From the NCBI RefSeq assembly GCF_014066305.1, contig NW_023501090.1, forward strand, positions 62,001 to 126,000: a DNA stretch of 64,000 nucleotides, given 5' to 3'. Of the stretch, positions 11,001 to 20,778 are shown one piece after another. The notes beneath the pieces are model-generated. The model saw only the letters and a program-made list of their open reading frames with translations, had not been told where the DNA came from and did no database searches. How positions within the stretch are numbered: position 1 is the first letter of the stretch; each line of letters starts with the position of its first letter. The translations under genes were made by a program, and so were the position numbers. This stretch comes from Letharia columbiana. Taxonomy: Eukaryota; Ascomycota; Lecanoromycetes; Lecanorales; Parmeliaceae.

Positions 11001-13254
11001 ACAGCCGAAGAAGTTCACCGAAGATGAAAAGCGAGAGACAGGGCGAATGAGTCTCAATATCTACAAGCAGTATCTCGTATCCAGTGGCGGTTTCTGGTTT
11101 TGGGGTCCCATCATGATCCTTTACGCTGTCTACCAAGGGCTGATCTTAGGAAGGTCCTGGTTCATCGGTATCTGGACAAGATCGTACAAGACCCAATCTC
11201 ATTCGTTCTTCGTCCAAATGCTCCCATCTAACTACTCTCCTGTGAGGGGTAGTGGTTACAATACCCAGACCTCGAATGATAATTTGTCTTTCTACTTGGG
11301 TATCTACATTGGACTTAGCATTGTCATATGCATCTTCGGAACCTTGAGGTACTTCTTCGTTTACCTGGGATCATTGAGAGCATCTAAGAAGCTCTTCGAG
11401 GACTTGACATACGCGGTCCTCAGGGCGCCGTTGAGATGGCTGGATACCACACCTGTCGGCAGAACACTAAACAGGTTTACCGCCGACTTTGCTGCAATCG
11501 ACTCAAGATTGGGTAACGATATAGGTTTCCTTCTCTATCACATTCTCGAGCTGGTAGGTATCATCATCGCGGGCCTCTTCGTGTCACCTATCATGCTTTT
11601 GTTCTCACTCATACTACTACTCCTGTGTGGATGGGTCACTAGATGGTATCTTTCCGGTGCTCGTGAAGTCAAGCGGCTCGAAAGCAATGCGAAAAGCCCC
11701 ATTTTCGAACAGTTCGGTTCAGCTCTCGCAGGGATTGGCACCATTCGGGCCTTCGACAAGACCGATGTATACATTGAGAGAATGTTTGCTAAAATCGATA
11801 CACATGCAAGGGCATATTGGTTCCTCTGGCTATGCCAAAGATGGCTGGCGCTCCGGTCAAATGCCATTGGTGCTGCGTTTTCCATCCTGGTTGCTGCTGT
11901 CATAGCTTTCTACGGCATCGAAGCTTCGCTCGCTGGCTTTGCTTTGAGTTTTGCACTCCAATACAGCAGCGCAATCTTGTGGACAACCCGATGCTACGCA
12001 AATTGCGAACTCAACTTCAACGCGGTGGAAAGAGTTGCAGAATATGCAAATCTGCCCATTGAGAACCAAAGTGCGAGCGTCAAAGTCCCGGCTGCTTGGC
12101 CTACCGAGGGTCGGCTACAGGTCTCAAACCTCGTTGCAGGCTATGCGGCAGATCTGCCACCAGTCTTGAAAGGTCTCTCGTTTTCTGTGGAGAAAAATCA
12201 GGTACGTTATCCCGGAGTGGTTTCTTGCTATTTGATACTTCAGTCTGGGAGGGAAGGAAGTACTTCCCAAAGTATGCTCCAGAGACTGACCTTATGACTC
12301 AACTGCCTGTCACGAGATGAGCTTGTTTTGCCCTTGACCTGATCTTGCACCTGTCAGACGATTCAACTTCGTGTCGTGCTATGGGACTCTTTCCCTCATT
12401 GTGCTCCCTAGACTTGTCTTATGAATTAAATATGTGTCTTGGAATGGGTACGCTGACTCTTAAATCATTATCAGCGTGTTGGCGTAGTAGGCCGCACTGG
12501 TGCTGGCAAATCTTCACTCACACTAGCTCTTTTCCGCTTCTTGGAGGCACGCGAGGGCTCTGTACATATCGACAGCATCGATGTTTCGAAGATCAGTCTC
12601 CACGACCTAAGGAGCCGCATTGCGATCATACCACAAGACCCAGTCCTTTTCTCCGGCACAGTCCGCTCGAATTTAGACGCGTTTGACCAGCACACAGACT
12701 CCGAACTCTACGACGCGCTTCAGCGTGTGCATCTCATCCGCACAACAGGCACCACTTCTCAAGGTGAACTCGCCGAATCAGACTCGGGCTCAGATACACC
12801 CATCCCAGCAATTGCACCAGACACCAACACCAACACCAACACCTTCAGATCCCTCTCCTCGCGCATCTCTGAAGGCGGTCTCAACCTCTCCCAAGGCCAG
12901 CGTCAACTCCTCTGCCTTGCCCGTGCCATCGTCTCCCGCCCCAAAATCATGGTGCTCGATGAAGCGACGTCAGCCGTTGACATGGCAACCGATGTTCTCA
13001 TCCAACGCAGTATCAGAGAAGAGTTTCAGGATTCGACGTTGATCGTAATTGCGCATCGATTGAGCACGATTGCTGATTTCGACAAGATACTGGTAATGGA
13101 CGACGGGGTGGGGGTGGAATTCGATGGGCCGGAGGAGCTGTTGGGGAAGGATGGGGGTGTATTTAAGGGGATGGTGGAGCAGAGCGGGGAGAGGCAGCGG
13201 TTATGGGAGATTATTGGGGGCTTTGCAGAAGGCGAAGGAAGGGAAGGGGAATGA
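8006..13254 (+). CDS. ABCC-subfamily (MRP-like) full ABC transporter, 5 exons, 1604 aa
   Basis: Exons by reading-frame logic: 8006-8338, 8389-9363, 9422-10578, 10632-12201 and 12475-13254. Introns 1-4 are 50, 58, 53 and 273 nt; the first contains ATACTAATAA. The start is the first in-frame ATG (MERSPSPSS). The product has an N-terminal hydrophobic TMD0-like part, TMD1, NBD1 with Walker [10 protein letters not shown] (about 680), [10 protein letters not shown] and [12 protein letters not shown], then TMD2 and NBD2 with Walker [10 protein letters not shown] (about 1350), [14 protein letters not shown] and [15 protein letters not shown]1 has Asp where the catalytic Glu would be, while NBD2 keeps Glu; this asymmetry is typical of ABCC exporters. 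Expected role: ATP-driven export of organic anions, conjugates or metabolites at the plasma or vacuolar membrane. Substrate unknown. All exons are open, unlike the neighbouring decayed genes. Confidence 0.92.
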
Positions 13255-13668
13255 TTGATGAAAATTTGTTTCTTACTTCTCTTCTGGGCATGGCGCGATG
13301 TACCGCTTGCGATGAAATTCTGGCTCCTAAAAGCGTCATGGAAAATAGAATAACGACTTCGGAACTCTACCTTTGCACTTCATGCTCATCTTACAGTCTG
13401 GGGGTAATGCTCGAGAAACATGGAATCGCCGTAATTGTAGCGGTATGATCTGACCATCCTCCAATACGATGACGCTCAAAAGCAGACATCGCCGTTGGTT
13501 CCGTGAGAGACAGAGACTCCTTCACATGCCGCTCGGCAGTTTTACACGTTATACCGTCTCATTACCGCCCAAATCGTAGCTGCATCATTGACACTCACTC
13601 TGCGGAAAGGAGGAATGAGATTTCTCAGATGGCTTTTCTCGCTCGTTATAATGGCGGTGTATTTTCTA
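13255..13668. other. Intergenic, nothing recognised
   Basis: No gene signal. It ends at a terminal-repeat-like motif that begins TTAGGGAGG at 13669. Confidence 0.45.
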
Positions 13669-13815
13669 TTAGGGAGGTTTAATAACAGTTTTCATAACAT
13701 TTTACATAATCTAAAGAGGTAATAATTTAATAGTCTAATAACATCTGATAATAGATAGCGTCGTCGATCGCCACCTTATGAAAACACTTACATAATATGA
13801 AAAGTGTTCTCATAA
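13669..13815 (+). repeat. Dispersed repeat, copy A (terminus fragment)
   Basis: The sequence from CATTTTACATAATCTAAAG through TAGCGTCGTCGATCG to a terminal palindrome is repeated at about 18519-18650. Its outer end (TTAGGGAGGTTTAATAAC, then TTTTCATAAC) matches, as an inverted copy, 19289-19326. Copy A therefore has an outer terminus and an inner hairpin, and looks like one end of a mobile element. The hairpin arm at 13797 includes the ATG of the next gene. Confidence 0.65.
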
Positions 13816-14675
13816 GCTTTGTTACCTTTTTCATTACTTCCGTGGGCACCTTTTCCAGTGCTACGACTTCCAGCACGTTCTTTAATACCACGACTTCAAG
13901 CACACAATCGAATGTCGCGGCTTCGAGCACGTCCTCAAGCTCTCTTAGTACAAATCCTAGTACAACCTCGAGCGTCTCAAATCCCAGTACGACGAGCAAC
14001 TACAATGCCACTACCCCCGGATGTGGCTTTGGCAAACTTGACGCTACGGATTGGCAGCAGGATGACATTGACGCCTGGCTACAAAGCTGGTGGAGCAGTG
14101 TCCAATTTACTCCAAACACACGGAACTTAACCAGACAGTTATTAAATAGCTTCGCGCCAGACGTTTCGAACAGTGCGTTTACTTGTAATGTCTTTCAGCA
14201 ATGCTTGGTAAGATTTGGCCTTGCCCGTCCTGAGTATGATCTGCGAACAGCATCACACTAGTTTCCAGGTTGCCAGAGTATGGATTTCCAGCAGGCACCC
14301 TCCCGCGAGGCGTATTTTGTATTAGACGCTATCGCCAATTCCAACAATTATCTCGAAGCATTGGTTACGGGCATCGACAATGCTCAAACAGACAGTAATT
14401 CCATCACCGACAAATGGGTCACCCAGTGCTCCTACACTACCGTTCAGCCGGCATCCACATCCCGCATCTCGGAGATCTTGAATGACAGAGCAGCTGGTTT
14501 GCTCATTCTGCTGGCCATTGCCCTTGTGGCTATTCCGGGACTTGGCGAATTGACCGTCGCTGCTGCCAGTGTTGCTGCCACTACTCAGGCCATAGGTGCC
14601 GGCGCAGGTGCTGCAGCTGGTGTACAGAGTGGAATATTACCCGCCGTTGCGAATGTCTTACCATCAGCACAGTGA
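13797..14675 (+). CDS. Secreted/membrane hypothetical protein starting in a repeat, 2+ exons
   Basis: ATG 13797 begins MKSVLISFVTFFITSVGTFSSA, a good signal peptide, followed by a Ser/Thr-rich stretch (residues about 23-75) likely to be O-glycosylated. A conserved-looking core follows, DATDWQQDDIDAWLQSWW and NVFQQCL. An intron at 14208-14276 (GTAAGA...CCAG) joins QQCL to SMDFQQAPSREAYFVLDAIANSNN, ending with a hydrophobic Gly/Ala-rich segment (LLILLAIALVAIPGLGELTV). The apparent stop TGA at 14673 overlaps GTGAGT, a canonical donor, and a plausible acceptor (GTGCAG) ends at 14707. If that is spliced, about 22 more codons follow, to the stop near 14774. Family not recognised. The first residues come from the repeat hairpin described above. 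Confidence 0.6.
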
Positions 14676-14891
14676 GTGCAAGATTTTCTCACCTGACCAT
14701 GGTGCAGTGAGGAAAGGTGCGCACCGAAAGCGTGTCCTCTCCAAAGGCTCACCAAAAGCGCTTCCACCTTTTATTAGTGGGCGCTTTGTAGAGTATGGAT
14801 TAGAAAGCGTTTGAATTGGGAGACGTTTGACTCTTATGAAGGCATATACGAGTAGTGAGAGGTGGAACGAGAGACTTCCCAGCGATGAGCT

Positions 14892-15643
14892 GCGGGCGAA
14901 TTACTAATTCATACCCCAAAAGTATGGATCCTTACCGAATCATACCCCTAATTACTGAATCATCCCCCTACACCAAATCACACCCAAATATGGGGTATGA
15001 TTTGGTAATTTGCCATTGCTTGGGGTATGATTTGGTAATTTGCCATTGCTTGGGGTATAATTTGATGAGGATCTTAAATGATAGCTTTCTGATATACGGT
15101 AAGAGGGTTTAATGAAGTTAATGGTAGCGGTAGGCTTACTGAGCGTCTGGTAGTAGTCGTCGACTTGATTATTGATGACGGTGGTGTTTGCGCTGCGCAA
15201 CGGGGCGGGGTTCGGGGCGGGGTTTGACCCCCTAAGCTTACCCCGCCCCGTTGCGCAGCGTAGTAGGAATTATTCCTTCGGGGGCCCTACGGGGCCTACG
15301 GGACCCGAATAGGGGTGTCTGCAGCGTGAAATGCGGACACCCCCGGGCTCGAAATTTCGCTCACTCGACTTTCGTCTGATGTTTTTAGGCTGATAGAATT
15401 CTTATTAAACGCGGTCGGAGAAACTCCCTTATTTCTATGATCGAATAAGCCAGATCGCGGATTATCTCCTTCGTAGTTTAAGGCCACTTTGATAACTTAT
15501 CAAATCATACCCCAAGCAATGGCAAATTACCGAATCATACCCCATATTTGGGTGTGATTTGGTGTAGGGGTATGATTCGGTAATTAGGGGTATGATTCGG
15601 TAAGGATTCGTACTTTCGGGGTATGATTCGGTAATTTGCCCGG
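14892..15643. mobile_element. 752-bp foldback/MITE-like element
   Basis: Long terminal inverted repeats: the left arm from 14892 (GCGGGCGAATTAC...) matches the reverse complement of the right arm ending at 15643 over about 150 bp. Each arm is built of small repeats around GAATCATACCCC. A 6-bp direct repeat TGAGCT flanks it (14886-14891 and 15644-15649), as expected for a target-site duplication. The left arm carries one more ~30-bp internal unit than the right and several C-to-T differences (for example ACTAATTC against ACCGAATC). The centre has further palindromes and no coding frame, so it would need enzymes supplied elsewhere. Confidence 0.85.
15191..15260. repeat. 70-bp GC-rich palindrome inside the foldback element
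   Basis: CGCTGCGCAACGGGGCGGGG is followed about 30 bases later by its exact reverse complement, giving a stem of about 20 bp. A second, smaller hairpin (GGGGTGTC...GACACCCC) lies at about 15312-15344. Confidence 0.8.
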
Positions 15644-15661
15644 TGAGCTACTTTATCGCTA

Positions 15662-16510
15662 TCAATTCGCAGACTGCGTATGCGATTTCATCGCATCAGA
15701 CGTAGCGCCAGGTCTGAAGATGAAGCAAACTTCTTCATAAATTACTGACTCCCCCTCCCTCCCTGCCAGCACCATCGAGATGTTCTCTGCAGACGCGAAC
15801 CCATGTCTTTCGTACAGCGACCCAGCATCAACAGTACTCTCTAGGTACGCGGGAACGTTATCTTGCTTGGACTGCCGGAGGCCCCATTGTAACAAGAGTG
15901 AAGCTGCACCACGACGCTCGTGTAGGGGGTCAGTCCCTATGAAGGTGAGGCCTAGAGTCGGGTGAGCAACCGATGATTGCGGTGACAAACAATTTGCGAG
16001 GAATGGAATTGGAGCAGATAGCCTCATCAAGAGAAAAATCTTCTGCCTTCCGATACTTCCTCCATACACAGGGAACTGCGAACCCAGCATCACGTAGATG
16101 GCATGAATATTGTAAACAAGCTTACGGTAACAAGCCCCCTCCCCCACCACCCTTTCCTTCGCACCCTCCACCACCCCAGTCCACCGATCCAACACCTCCA
16201 AATCCGTCCCCTCCGGCCACACCCACGGCGCCTCCACATACGTCTCCCCTTCCCGAACCGGCAGGCTCCATTTGGCGAAACTGACAACCTCACCGTTCCC
16301 ACTCTCATCGTCTCTCACGACGAGCACGGCCGTCTTCGGATCTCTGATGTCGGCTAAGGCTTTTGCCGCGATGCAGACTTGAAGCCTTTCGCGGACGGTT
16401 GGGGTGGGGAATTGAGCGAGCAGCATGGCGTTGGTGCCGAAGGCGGCCATGTGGATGGCGGCGATGCGGGAGGCGTCGGATTGGGAAGCCGGGGACATGC
16501 GGAGAGGCAT
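15662..16510 (-). CDS. GNAT-family N-acetyltransferase, 2 exons, 224 aa
   Basis: Starts at ATG 16510 (MPLRMSPASQSDASRIAAIHMAAFG). Exon 1 is 16510-16126, exon 2 is 15951-15662. The 174-nt intron begins GTAAGC and ends CTCTAG; removing it joins CYR to LTFIGTDPLHERRGAASLLL, the acetyl-CoA-binding GNAT motif A (R/Q-x-x-G-x-G/A region), followed by AYLESTVDAGSLYERHGF (motif B). Retaining the intron would also stay open but puts 58 unconserved residues just before motif A, so splicing is preferred. Fungal proteins of this type are generally uncharacterised acetyltransferases for small molecules or proteins; the substrate cannot be predicted. It lies right next to the foldback element, 18 bp past its end. 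Confidence 0.8.
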   Translation of the reverse strand: MPLRMSPASQSDASRIAAIHMAAFGTNAMLLAQFPTPTVRERLQVCIAAKALADIRDPKTAVLVVRDDESGNGEVVSFAKWSLPVREGETYVEAPWVWPEGTDLEVLDRWTGVVEGAKERVVGEGACYRKLVYNIHAIYVMLGSQFPVYGGSIGRQKIFLLMRLSAPIPFLANCLSPQSSVAHPTLGLTFIGTDPLHERRGAASLLLQWGLRQSKQDNVPAYLESTVDAGSLYERHGFASAENISMVLAGREGESVIYEEVCFIFRPGATSDAMKSHTQSAN

Positions 16511-16934
16511 GGCGAGTGTGGTTGGTTTATGGCCGGTACTGTTTGGTCGTGAGGTCTATTCAATGAAAGTGGATAGCTAGGGAATCTATTGGAGGAAAGG
16601 GCAGTCTGGGTCGTTGACATGTATTGTCTTTGCCCCAATGGAGAGTATTATTCAATCGAATGGGTGGGCTTTTCATAGGGAGGGAGGATGACTCATGCAG
16701 AGCAGCAGAACGATGAACTTTCGCTTGTATCTTGATAGTATAAGATTGATCGCTACATTAGTCAGATGTTCTGGCAGTGCGACTACAGTCCACCACTTTG
16801 CTTACAACAGCGCGAGAACAGCCCTACTCAAGCCATACATCACGCTCTCGAGACGTGACCCCGAAGCGACTCTGCCCACTTCATATATATATCTATACAA
16901 GTACGAGGGCGTTCATTCTTTATCAAACGCCGTC
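16511..16934. other. Intergenic between two GNAT genes
   Basis: Upstream of the gene starting at 16510 and downstream of the LYC1-like gene. Nothing else recognised. Confidence 0.45.
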
Positions 16935-18107
16935 TTAGCACCACCCATACTTCTCGTTCCCAAGCCATTCCAGTGTGTCCTCCTTACCGCTCCCTTCTCC
17001 GTACCACAGAAGGCTAGCAATACCCTCATGCTCCCGCTCTATCCTGCGATGCTGGATTCTTGTTCGTCCTACCAATTCCAGGACCAGAGGCGTAGGGTCC
17101 CACATCATCACACGATGTAACTTCCACTCGGCGGCCTCGCCCTGGGCGGCCTGAAGAATAGCTTTCATCTGCTCGACTTGCCTTTCAGATTGCTCTGCGT
17201 CACGTATGCCTGTAGTAGCTTGATTTTCGATCACTAGCCGTAATATATAAAGAGTATTCTCAGAAGAAGCAGACTCCGGGTCTCCATAAAAGCGGTGGGT
17301 CCAAATAGCCCATACTCGATTACCAGCCTGCCCCACGATCGCTCCCTTGATCTGAGGCTTCTTTCCAAAGAGCTTTTCACACACGAATTCTTCTTTCTTG
17401 TGATGCCAAAGCATATGGTCAAGATCCGGCACGAGCACCATGCGTGTCTTTCCAGTCGTTGATGTACTGGTCAACTCTTTACGAATCATAGCTTCGTCTT
17501 CTTCACAAAGTCGTTCAAGGTTTCCAGGCAGAAGCTGTGTAGCTCTTGGTGCGTCCGGGGCCGCAGATGGGTCGAGCTCGATATGCGTATTGATAGGAAA
17601 AGGGTGCCACCCAAGGTCTGCGTAGAACTTCTTCCCAATATCAGAGTACAGCACACTCCCAATGGATTTCGTCGTTTCGGCCTGAAAGGTGCGCAAGATT
17701 TCTGCCAACTCCCTCATCAAGCGTGAGCCATAGCCACGACGTCTCAGTACTGGGTCGCAGAAGACACTGGCAACACCATGGATAATGTTCTCGCTGAGAT
17801 TGCCACCTGTATCACTGAGGAATGTACGCTTGCGAAATGTTTCACAGGAGCATAGGATTGGCCGCTGGTCCGGAGGCAGGGTCTTGTCAGTCAATATCCA
17901 ATTGGTCATTACTCCATCTTTTGCCAAAGGAACCGTGGTCAAATAAGCTGATTCTTCGAGGTATTGCGGTAAGGATAGGGCGTCTGTCCAGGCAAGGGAG
18001 CTGAGCTTCCAGACAGTCTGACACTCTCCGGCTGTAGGATGACTGAGATGAAGAACAGGGGATCGTGCTTCTGGTAACGTCGCCCAAGATGTTTCCAAAG
18101 AGCCCAT
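16935..18107 (-). CDS. LYC1: LYC1-like GNAT acetyltransferase, 390 aa
   Basis: Intronless frame from ATG 18107 (MGSLETSWATLP). The N-terminal GNAT domain has VASVFCDPVLRRRGYGSRLMRELAEIL (about residues 112-138), which contains the R-R-x-G-Y-G acetyl-CoA loop, followed by LYSDIGKKFYADLGW. The C-terminal half (about 200-390), with LVPDLDHMLWHHKKEEFVCEKLFG and an ending LEWLGNEKYGWC, is the extension typical of fungal LYC1-like proteins. In Yarrowia lipolytica, Lyc1 acetylates L-lysine at N6 as the first step of lysine catabolism. The same activity is plausible here, but paralogues are common in filamentous fungi and the substrate is not proven. Length and conserved ends indicate an intact gene. 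Confidence 0.85.
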   Translation of the reverse strand: MGSLETSWATLPEARSPVLHLSHPTAGECQTVWKLSSLAWTDALSLPQYLEESAYLTTVPLAKDGVMTNWILTDKTLPPDQRPILCSCETFRKRTFLSDTGGNLSENIIHGVASVFCDPVLRRRGYGSRLMRELAEILRTFQAETTKSIGSVLYSDIGKKFYADLGWHPFPINTHIELDPSAAPDAPRATQLLPGNLERLCEEDEAMIRKELTSTSTTGKTRMVLVPDLDHMLWHHKKEEFVCEKLFGKKPQIKGAIVGQAGNRVWAIWTHRFYGDPESASSENTLYILRLVIENQATTGIRDAEQSERQVEQMKAILQAAQGEAAEWKLHRVMMWDPTPLVLELVGRTRIQHRRIEREHEGIASLLWYGEGSGKEDTLEWLGNEKYGWC

Positions 18108-18518
18108 ATTTATATAATATACATCAATAAGCGATCAGTGCTCTAACCATAAGCAAAAATTTCAAGAAAGAGCTGGTAGTAGACGGCTATACTCGTACAA
18201 TATAGAGCGGTGAAATATGCAGCAGAATTATACGCAACAGGAATATATGATACACAGCTGTAAAAAACTAGAATTAGTTGAGGCTCAGCCATGAGCACTG
18301 AGCATACTTATAGTGCACCCTTGTACGGGTGATAAGTGACTGCACATGTTAGCTGCATATGCAGTAGGGTTGCAGATTCACACCGCCACCCGAAGAGTTG
18401 ATCCCGCGGTGATGGGTTCGCAGTCGTCAAAGCGGCAAGATGAAACGGGTACACTACAGCAGGAGGGTGGTATTCCGGAGATCGCCGGCGCTGGACATGC
18501 AGGAGCATTTGAGATTAC
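18108..18518. other. Promoter region of the LYC1-like gene, otherwise empty
   Basis: AT-rich just upstream of 18107, then unremarkable sequence with no gene. Confidence 0.4.
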
Positions 18519-18669
18519 TCATAATATTTTACATAATCTAAAGAGGTAGTAATCTTATAGTCTAACTATACGTAGTAATAGGTAGCGTCGTCGATCGTTA
18601 TCTTATGAAAACACTTTACATATTATGTAAAGTGTTTTCATATCGGTAAGGGTTTCGAAGCCCTACGTA

Positions 18670-18890
18670 CTACTAGCTCCAGGGCTTCAGGGCTCCAGGG
18701 CTTCAGGGCTCCAGGGCTTCAGGGTTTCGGGGTTTCGGGGCTCCAGGGCTTCAGGGCTTCAGGGTTTGAGGCTTCGGGGCTTCAGGGTTTCAGGGCTTCA
18801 GGGCTTTAGGGCTTCAAGGCTTCGGGGCTTCGGGGCTTCAGTACTCCAGAGCTTCAGGGTTTTAGGGTTTTAGGGCCTTAGGGCTTCTTA
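18670..18890. repeat. Minisatellite, ~10-bp unit GGGCTTCAGG
   Basis: More than 20 imperfect units of GGGCTTCAGG / GGGCTCCAGG in tandem. No protein frame is conserved. Confidence 0.85.
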
Positions 18891-19144
18891 TATTATACGA
18901 GTACTATAACTATTATATCTTACTATCTTATTATATTATCTTTAAATACTAATTATAGTCCTAATTAAGCGCATTCTAACGATATAAAACTTATAATAAT
19001 CCGATCTATATTCGCGATGATATTACTTATTTAAGAATAGGGATACTGTTAGAGGTCCGTGTGGTTGGAGGTATTTAGTTCGTATTAGGTTCGATTCCTA
19101 ATGGCGCTGGTACAATGGTGTTGCGGTGCTTTTTATTTCTGTCC

Positions 19145-19232
19145 GGGTACTGTTAGAGTCCGGGTACTGTTAGAGTCCGGGTACTGTTAGGGGTCCGGGC
19201 ACCCTTAGGGCTTCGGGTACTGTTAGGGCTTC
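19145..19232. repeat. Short tandem repeat, unit about 17 bp
   Basis: GTCCGGGTACTGTTAGA occurs three times in a row, followed by diverged units (GGCACCCTTAGGG, GGGTACTGTTAGGG). Confidence 0.8.
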
Positions 19233-19326
19233 CCCGTCCATGGTGAGTATTTTGCTCGCCCGAGGTATTATTACCTTATTATTATTAAGTTAGAATGTTA
19301 TGAAAAATGTTGCTAAACCTCCCTAA

Positions 19327-19794
19327 TGCGCAGTTATTTGTGATAGCCAATTTTATTCGTTGCTGTAGAGTGTAGAGACTAGAGAGCGCTGGGTAGTTGT
19401 TGACTTTGGACAGCGGGACCGAGCTTCGCTGAGTCGCTCGCATAGCTCCCTTCACCCTTGTTATAGAGTATGGACTAGCGCTAGCTCTGTCACTAGACGT
19501 AAGTTAAAAATGTCTCGGCCATCTGACATCTCACCCTCATGCAACTGATAGCAATTATTCTACCTACTGCCAAACCCACATCTGCATTGCCCCTGCATGA
19601 ATGGAGTTGTGTAAGTAGGCTTGTACAGTATTCGGCACAGAGTACCGATTCGCCAATGATCTACTCCGTAGCCTTCCTGCCTCTAGGGTATCATGGTCCC
19701 GAAGTGATGGTCAAAGGGGTTGCACTCGCCCTTCCTCCTCCTCACAAATCCGAAAAGGATGGTGTGCGGAGATATGTGATTGGAGTGATGATAC
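19327..19794. other. Unique spacer, nothing recognised
   Basis: Lies between the copy B terminus and the next inverted-repeat element. The open frame running from here into the repeat is not a gene. Confidence 0.4.
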
Positions 19795-20778
19795 TACGGC
19801 GGACGACGGCTGACACTACGACAAAACCAAAAAAGAATTCTCTTTTCGTTTTTTTCTTCGCGATTTCTAGTAACTCTCTTCAAAATATTCTTTTAAGAAT
19901 ATTCTTAACTCTTCGAAAGGTACTTTTTAAGGCACTTTTTAGGGGATACTCTCCGGGGTACTCGCCCGGGTACTCTCCGGGCTACTCTCCGGGCTACTCT
20001 CCGGGGTACTCTCCGGGCTACTCTCCGGGGTACTCTCCGGGGTACTCTTCCGGGTACTCTTCCGGGTACTCTTTCGAGTATTCTCCCGGGTATTTACGAC
20101 GAATAAATATTTTATAAAGTTCTTCGCAAAAAAAAAAAAAAAAAAAATTACGGGACTTTCCGCGGAACTTCCCGCGAATTTTTTTTTTTTTTTTTTTTTT
20201 TTTTGCGAAGAACTTCATAAAATATTTGATCGTACAGAGGTCTGCACCGAAAGTCCTGCACCCGCCAAGACTCTTGCGCTCAGACTTCGGATAACGCCCC
20301 ACCTAAAGGGCTATCTGGACAATACGTCTGGAGTTCTTCGGAATCGCACCTAGCCCTAGTCAGGTTCGGGGCTTACTGCCCCTATCAAGGCTAAAAGAAG
20401 TACCTAAAGTCCCATTTATACGCTATAAGAAGATATTTTTAGGCTTCCCCTCTATAGGGCCGCTTTCCGAAAGTAGGGTTAGGGCTTTACTAGTGCGGGT
20501 GCAGGACTTTCGGTGCAGACCTCTGTAGTATTAGTTATTATCCGTCGTAAGTACCCGGAAGAGTACCCGAAAGAGTACCCGGGAGGGTACCTTAGAAAGT
20601 ACCTCGAAGAGTACCCGGAAGAATACCCCGGAGAGTACCCCGGAGAGTACCCCGGAGAGTAGCCCCTAAAGAGTGAGAGAGTTACTAGAAATCGCGAAGA
20701 AGAAAAATGAAAAGAGAATTTTTTTTTTTTTTTTTTTTTTTTTTGGTTTTGTCGTAGTGTCAGCCGTCGTCCGCCGTA
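19795..20778. mobile_element. ~0.98-kb TA-flanked inverted-repeat element
   Basis: The left end TACGGCGGACGACGGCTGAC, continuing ACTACGACAAAACC, is matched in inverted orientation at the right end (...GTCAGCCGTCGTCCGCCGTA). Complementarity continues inwards through TCTTTTCRTTTTT, CTTCGCGATTTCTAGTAACTCTC and an 11-bp-type minisatellite (GGGTACTCTCC left, GGAGAGTACCC right). TA at each end suggests a Tc1/mariner-like TA duplication; this is inference. Centre: an A-run/T-run hairpin at about 20100-20230, then a second element. No coding capacity. Confidence 0.75.
20233..20527. mobile_element. 291-bp MITE nested in the larger element
   Basis: Perfect terminal inverted repeats of about 31 bp (CAGAGGTCTGCACCGAAAGT... 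inwards) at 20235-20265 and 20495-20525, each flanked by TA (20233-20234 and 20526-20527). No open frame with coding character. It disrupts the symmetry of the surrounding element, so it inserted later. Confidence 0.85.

Larger units (their letters stand above)
18519..19326. mobile_element. Dispersed repeat, copy B, with minisatellites inside
   Basis: The left part (18519-18650) is a second copy of the 13669-13815 repeat, including TAGCGTCGTCGATCG and a palindrome with arms ATGAAAACACTTTACAT and its complement around ATT. The right end (19289-19326, ...AAACCTCCCTAA) is the inverted form of the outer terminus of copy A. Together these give an element of about 0.8 kb whose own left terminus is eroded. 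The interior is non-coding and mostly tandem repeat. Boundaries are approximate. Confidence 0.55.

Noticed and set aside
13669..19326. A single 5.7-kb transposon carrying the genes between the inverted TTAGGGAGG ends
   Set aside because: The left repeat recurs at 18.5 kb, so two separate insertions of one small family explain the ends more simply.
19539..20117. 192-aa frame with GYSPGYSPGYSP, reminiscent of an RNA polymerase II tail
   Set aside because: The repeat is the minisatellite arm of an inverted-repeat element; the spacing is not the YSPTSPS heptad, and there is no upstream gene.
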